From: Onchocerca volvulus
Lineage: Eukaryota; Nematoda; Chromadorea; Rhabditida; Onchocercidae
Direction of reading: 5' to 3'
DNA length: 64,000 nt
Assembly: GCA_000499405.2 (NCBI GenBank)
Contig: HG738140.1
Location: 5,694,701-5,758,700 of the forward strand
In this document: one piece after another, positions 60,068 through 64,000 of the stretch
How positions within the stretch are numbered: position 1 is the stretch's first letter
Layout: each line of letters begins with the position of its first letter
Position numbers and translations under genes: made by a program
The notes under the pieces: model-generated
Told to the model about the DNA's origin: nothing
The model's database searches: none
The model's input: the letters and a program-made list of their open reading frames with translations, nothing else

Positions 60068-63000
60068 TTTTTGCGCTTGCTAGAGAATAATTTATAAAAA
60101 CAACCAGTTTTAGTAGTCATATTTTTTAGAATAAAATGAAACATTAAACAGATTCATAATTTTCATATATTTAAAATAAATCAATGACTTTATATTTTTG
60201 AACATAGATATGAAAAAGTTCAAAAAAGCTATAGGATTTTGCACTGCATGTCAAAAAAATCCGAAAGAAATCATTAAATAAGGAGTGTTAAAGGTCAAGA
60301 AGCGCGCAGCTCCAAATGGACCATAAGCGATAAGCATGTTTGCCGCCAAAACAACAAACAAAAGGGTAAACATTTTCCCGCCAAAACGATAAAAATGTTT
60401 ACTACCAAAAGGAAACGAAATTCAACTAACAAGGGGTAAACATATTTTTCTTAACAGGATAAATATGTTTGCCGGCAAAACGCTCCAATTAACGGATAAA
60501 AAAAAGAAAGTCGACCAATCGTGCGATGACATGTTGGAGATTTTAAGGGCCGGATTTTGAGCCCGAACAGTTTTTTCTATATCACTTTTTTCAGCAACCC
60601 AGGATGATTCAGCGACAGTTTCGACAACAAAATAGGAAGATACAATCTTCCATTTATCATTAAAATTCTTTATTACTAAAGGATTCGTCTCTATCACATC
60701 AATTCAAAATCAATTTTTTTGATACTATTAAAATATAGTTAAAATATTTGATCTTATCTTAGTCCTGGTGTTATTAGAATATAATATCTCGAGCATCCAT
60801 ATCAGTATAAATAACTTAGGTTGAAAATCTTAATTATCATTAAGCATTCTTAGCAGAAATGATACTAAATCAGTGGTTTTTTTTTTTTTTTTTTTAAACA
60901 ATGCCGTTTTGATTTTTAATGAACTCAAAGCAACATGGAAAAAAGAAGTATTGCCCTATTTTAACTCCGAAATATATCAACATTAAAGTTAAATAAGCTA
61001 AAAAAAGAAAAAATATGCTAACAAGTATGTCTAAAAAGTCTTAGCAATAGTCTATAGCAATAATTCGGCTCCTTCCATAATGTTGTACTTTTTATCGACA
61101 GCGAGTAAAAATTGAAATATATTCAAAAGATATCGAGAAAAAATATGAAAGATGCTATAGTGTGTTTGTCAAATGTGTTGATGTTGTAAGAAAAATCATA
61201 CATTGTAATTAATTTTGTTCAAATTTAAAATTGCAAAGATGCATCCTTGATTTGCATGATATAGCAAAATATGGAGTCAAATTCAGCATAAATATACGAA
61301 TGTTAAAAGTTGTCTCATTGCAGATTACAACTTCAAAATCTTTCATTTGAAAGTTACCGGTGATTTTCCTTTATCAGAAGGAATAATGCAGGATTGGATG
61401 AATTTTGATCAAATCAACTTTTTTGCAGCATCACACCCATTTCTATAGTCTGTGAGCTAGCAGTAAAAATGTATGATCAATACATTTGGTTGATAATTCA
61501 TTTAAACAAACTTGTAAAGAGCGAATAGCTAGACATGTTTATTGATATGATAAAACTATACTTATAAGATTAAATTTGAACAACCAAACCATTAAACAAC
61601 TAAGCCGTATTTCGAAACAATTTCGCAGCTCAAAAGTTCTTTCAAATTATTTAGCAGATATATATATCTTATTTAATAATACTGTATTTTTGGAAAATTA
61701 TTTTGAGTCCAAGTATAACAGATTCAATAGTTTTAGTTAGGAAAAGAAAACTTTAATGGCATAAGAATTTTTTTACAAATTCTTTTTTTTTTTTTTTTTT
61801 TTTTTTTACATAGATCTTACAGATTACAAGAATTTTACAAGAATCGTTTTTACAGATTTTTGAATTTTTGCAAACTTATTTTCAAATAAGTTAGATATCA
61901 AATAATTAATATATTTACTGCACTTTTTGAAACGATAAGAAAGTGTAATATATTTCTTTCATTTTTTTATTATATTCAATTGTTTGATTTTAATCCTTTT
62001 ATATTATTTGCATTCAAGTCGTTATCTTTTATCATTAATCATAAACAAAATGCACACAAATAAAATAATAAGATAAATGGTCAAATTACGGATTTTTTGA
62101 GTCTATTATTAGTAAAAAGAAAGAACCAACTAACTTATAATCTACTGTTATTTGATAAAAAATGATAAAATATAGAATTTGTGTTTATTGATATTTAAAC
62201 AAAAGCATCTGTGTCAATCAAAGAAACAGATTGAAGCAGAAAATTGAACAAAAAATGTTCCAGTAAAATGACTGAAATTGAAGAAGATATTTATAAAAAA
62301 AATTATTTTCAGCTGCTAATCACAATATAATATATCTCACAAATATAGAAAAGTAGATAATAAATTTAAGGTAATAAATAAACAGATGAATTTCTCGATT
62401 CTTCTATCAGATATTATTTTTTATTAAATAATTGCACTAAAGCAATCACAACATCTAACAAATCACAATATACGCAGTTCCTTAGTTTTTTTCTAAAGAG
62501 TTTTTTTTCTTTTTTTTTTTTTTTTTTTTTTTTAGAACTGCAACCAGATGGAACATACAAAAAATATGTCATGTTAAGTACTTCACGAACTTAAACAAAA
62601 TCCTTTCTTACACTAAGTTTCAATTTCTTTAAATGTTTGGAAATTGACATTAAGCAAACAATGAAAATGGATGGGTTATTTATTTACATTCAAATTATTC
62701 CACTATTTTTTTATTTTTCCGATTCTGCTAACAGTCATTTCAGAGTCATCAGAATTATTGTAAATGTCATAACTTTATGGTTTTAGATTTAAGCGACAAA
62801 AATGGTAATTAAAATGATTCAATCGTAGTGATGGATGGTTGTCACTTTAAAAATTAGAAGAAAAGAGAATTAACTTGGCGATTTTTCGAATCTATAAAAA
62901 ATATTAAAAGATATCAGCAATGTTATGTTTGATGATCATTTGGTAAACATATTGGAGAAAATCTGCATCACATGATAGCATTTGCGGGCAACTGACGGAC

Positions 63001-64000
63001 AAATATAATAATCTCGAGCATTTTTCATCCTAAGATTGATGCAATATGTGTTTCAGCAATTTCGATATTCCTGATTTGAATTGATTGTTTCGTATTTCTA
63101 GTTAAAATAAATTGCTATTTTGAATATAAAATGAAAAAGAAAAAAAAAGTCAGTTAATGAAGCGGAATTAGCTGTTTTCATACAAACTTGAAAATAATGC
63201 ATGAAATCATGACTGATGTGATTAATTCTTTTGATTATTGTATTTATAAATGGAGAAGAGAAAATCAAACGAATAAAGCGATGATCAAAAAAATATTTAT
63301 TACAAATATTCACAAACATCCAAAAGGAACAACATAACCGCTGCAGACGCAATAAAATTAAAGCAAATTTTAGACATTGCTTAATGATCAATAAACAATA
63401 AAAAGATTAAATTTAGAGTGATCTCAATAACGTTGTGAGTACATCAAATTCACTGGATAATAGTTTACATAATATTAACAAATAGTAAAGTGGGAAGAAA
63501 TGTTGTCATTTACAAATCAAAACGGAAGCAAAAAAAAAAAAAAAGAAAACTGATAAAATCACAGATAATCTTGAATATCGTGAAAATACATGTGGCAAAA
63601 AATTACAATCAACACAACTAGAAAAAAACAATTTTGCGTTTACAATAGAATATCTTTCATATAAGATTCAACTGAACTGATGATAATGTAGTAGAGAAAT
63701 AGTGAAAATCATCAGTAATACTATACATTCTAAATAACATGACAATTTCCGTCCATGTTGACTACATCTTGTGATTTGAAATATTTAATCAAAATAATCC
63801 ATCTGTGAACAATTAAAAGTATTTTTAACCAACATTTTATATATTCCATTTATTCACATTAACATCAACTCAATTCACGTCTTGTTTTTTTCTTTTCTTA
63901 AATTAAATTTGTTGAATGAAGCAGCAGAAATGTGCTAAGATTTAAAGGAAAATTCTTTCGAAAAAATTATTTTTACACAAGTGTTAATATCAAAATATGA
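60068..64000. other. gene-poor 3.9-kb end of window
   Basis: 5' flank of the acid phosphatase, then AT-rich DNA with long T tracts (about 60880, 61782-61807, 62510-62533). The only structured part is the repeat at 60275-60540. No gene was recognised on either strand up to the window end. Confidence 0.5.
60275..60540 (-). repeat. inverted relative of MITE interior plus decayed tandem units
   Basis: The complement of about 60450-60530 aligns with 58107-58186 inside the MITE. Shared blocks are CCGTTAAT, GTTTTG, CGG, AAACAT and TTTATCCT, in order. Next to it, 60330-60420 holds shorter imperfect copies of AAACATNTTTCCCGCCAAAACGATAA-like sequence. No terminal repeats were recognised here, so this is probably a decayed family member. 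Confidence 0.65.

Noticed and set aside
63098..63391. 97-codon minus-strand frame near the window end
   Set aside because: Hydrophobic low-complexity translation without splice signals or family resemblance.

Overview
The window is AT-rich eukaryotic DNA (roughly three quarters A+T, long homopolymer tracts) with compact multi-exon protein genes, GT-AG introns of about 50 bp to more than 1 kb and TTTCAG-type acceptors. The gene set (a dispersed rhodopsin-like receptor, a GT43 glucuronyltransferase, RBBP5, a bHLHe22/Olig-type factor closest to the nematode hlh-17 group, a CTR copper transporter, a nematode-style histidine acid phosphatase) points to a nematode. A parasitic clade III worm is my guess from composition only. 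No tRNA, rRNA, CRISPR or prokaryotic feature was seen.

Layout. 1-6.9 kb: no gene I can support. 6.9-10.2 kb (+): six-exon GPCR. 11.9-14.4 kb (-): GT43 glucuronyltransferase whose first exon is missing. 14.6-22.7 kb: a rearranged locus built from an unrecognised small gene. It holds one reconstructable seven-exon copy (19.8-22.5 kb, -), a frameshifted and truncated direct copy (14.6-15.6 kb, -) and an inverted 3'-half copy (16.3-17.1 kb, +). The inverted copy and the intact copy lie in the two near-identical arms, about 1.7 kb each, of a large palindrome. 24.5-27.8 kb (-): RBBP5, a Set1/MLL (COMPASS) subunit. 27.8-36.5 kb: mostly gene-free. 36.5-40.7 kb (+): an SLC2-like MFS transporter lacking the usual hexose motifs. 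40.7-43.8 kb: simple repeats. 43.8-45.9 kb (-): divergent dynein light chain. 47.4-48.2 kb (-): two-exon bHLH factor. 49.9-52.7 kb (+): four-exon CTR copper transporter, with a possible small antisense gene nested in its introns. 53.8-60.1 kb (-): secreted histidine acid phosphatase with 13 exons; one intron carries a short inverted-repeat transposon (MITE). 60.1-64 kb: no gene recognised.

The genes do not form a pathway or operon; this is ordinary mixed nematode gene order. The most unusual part is the 14.6-22.7 kb palindrome/duplication block. All exon models were made by eye, checking that splice phases agree across every junction. Those that could not be reconciled are flagged.
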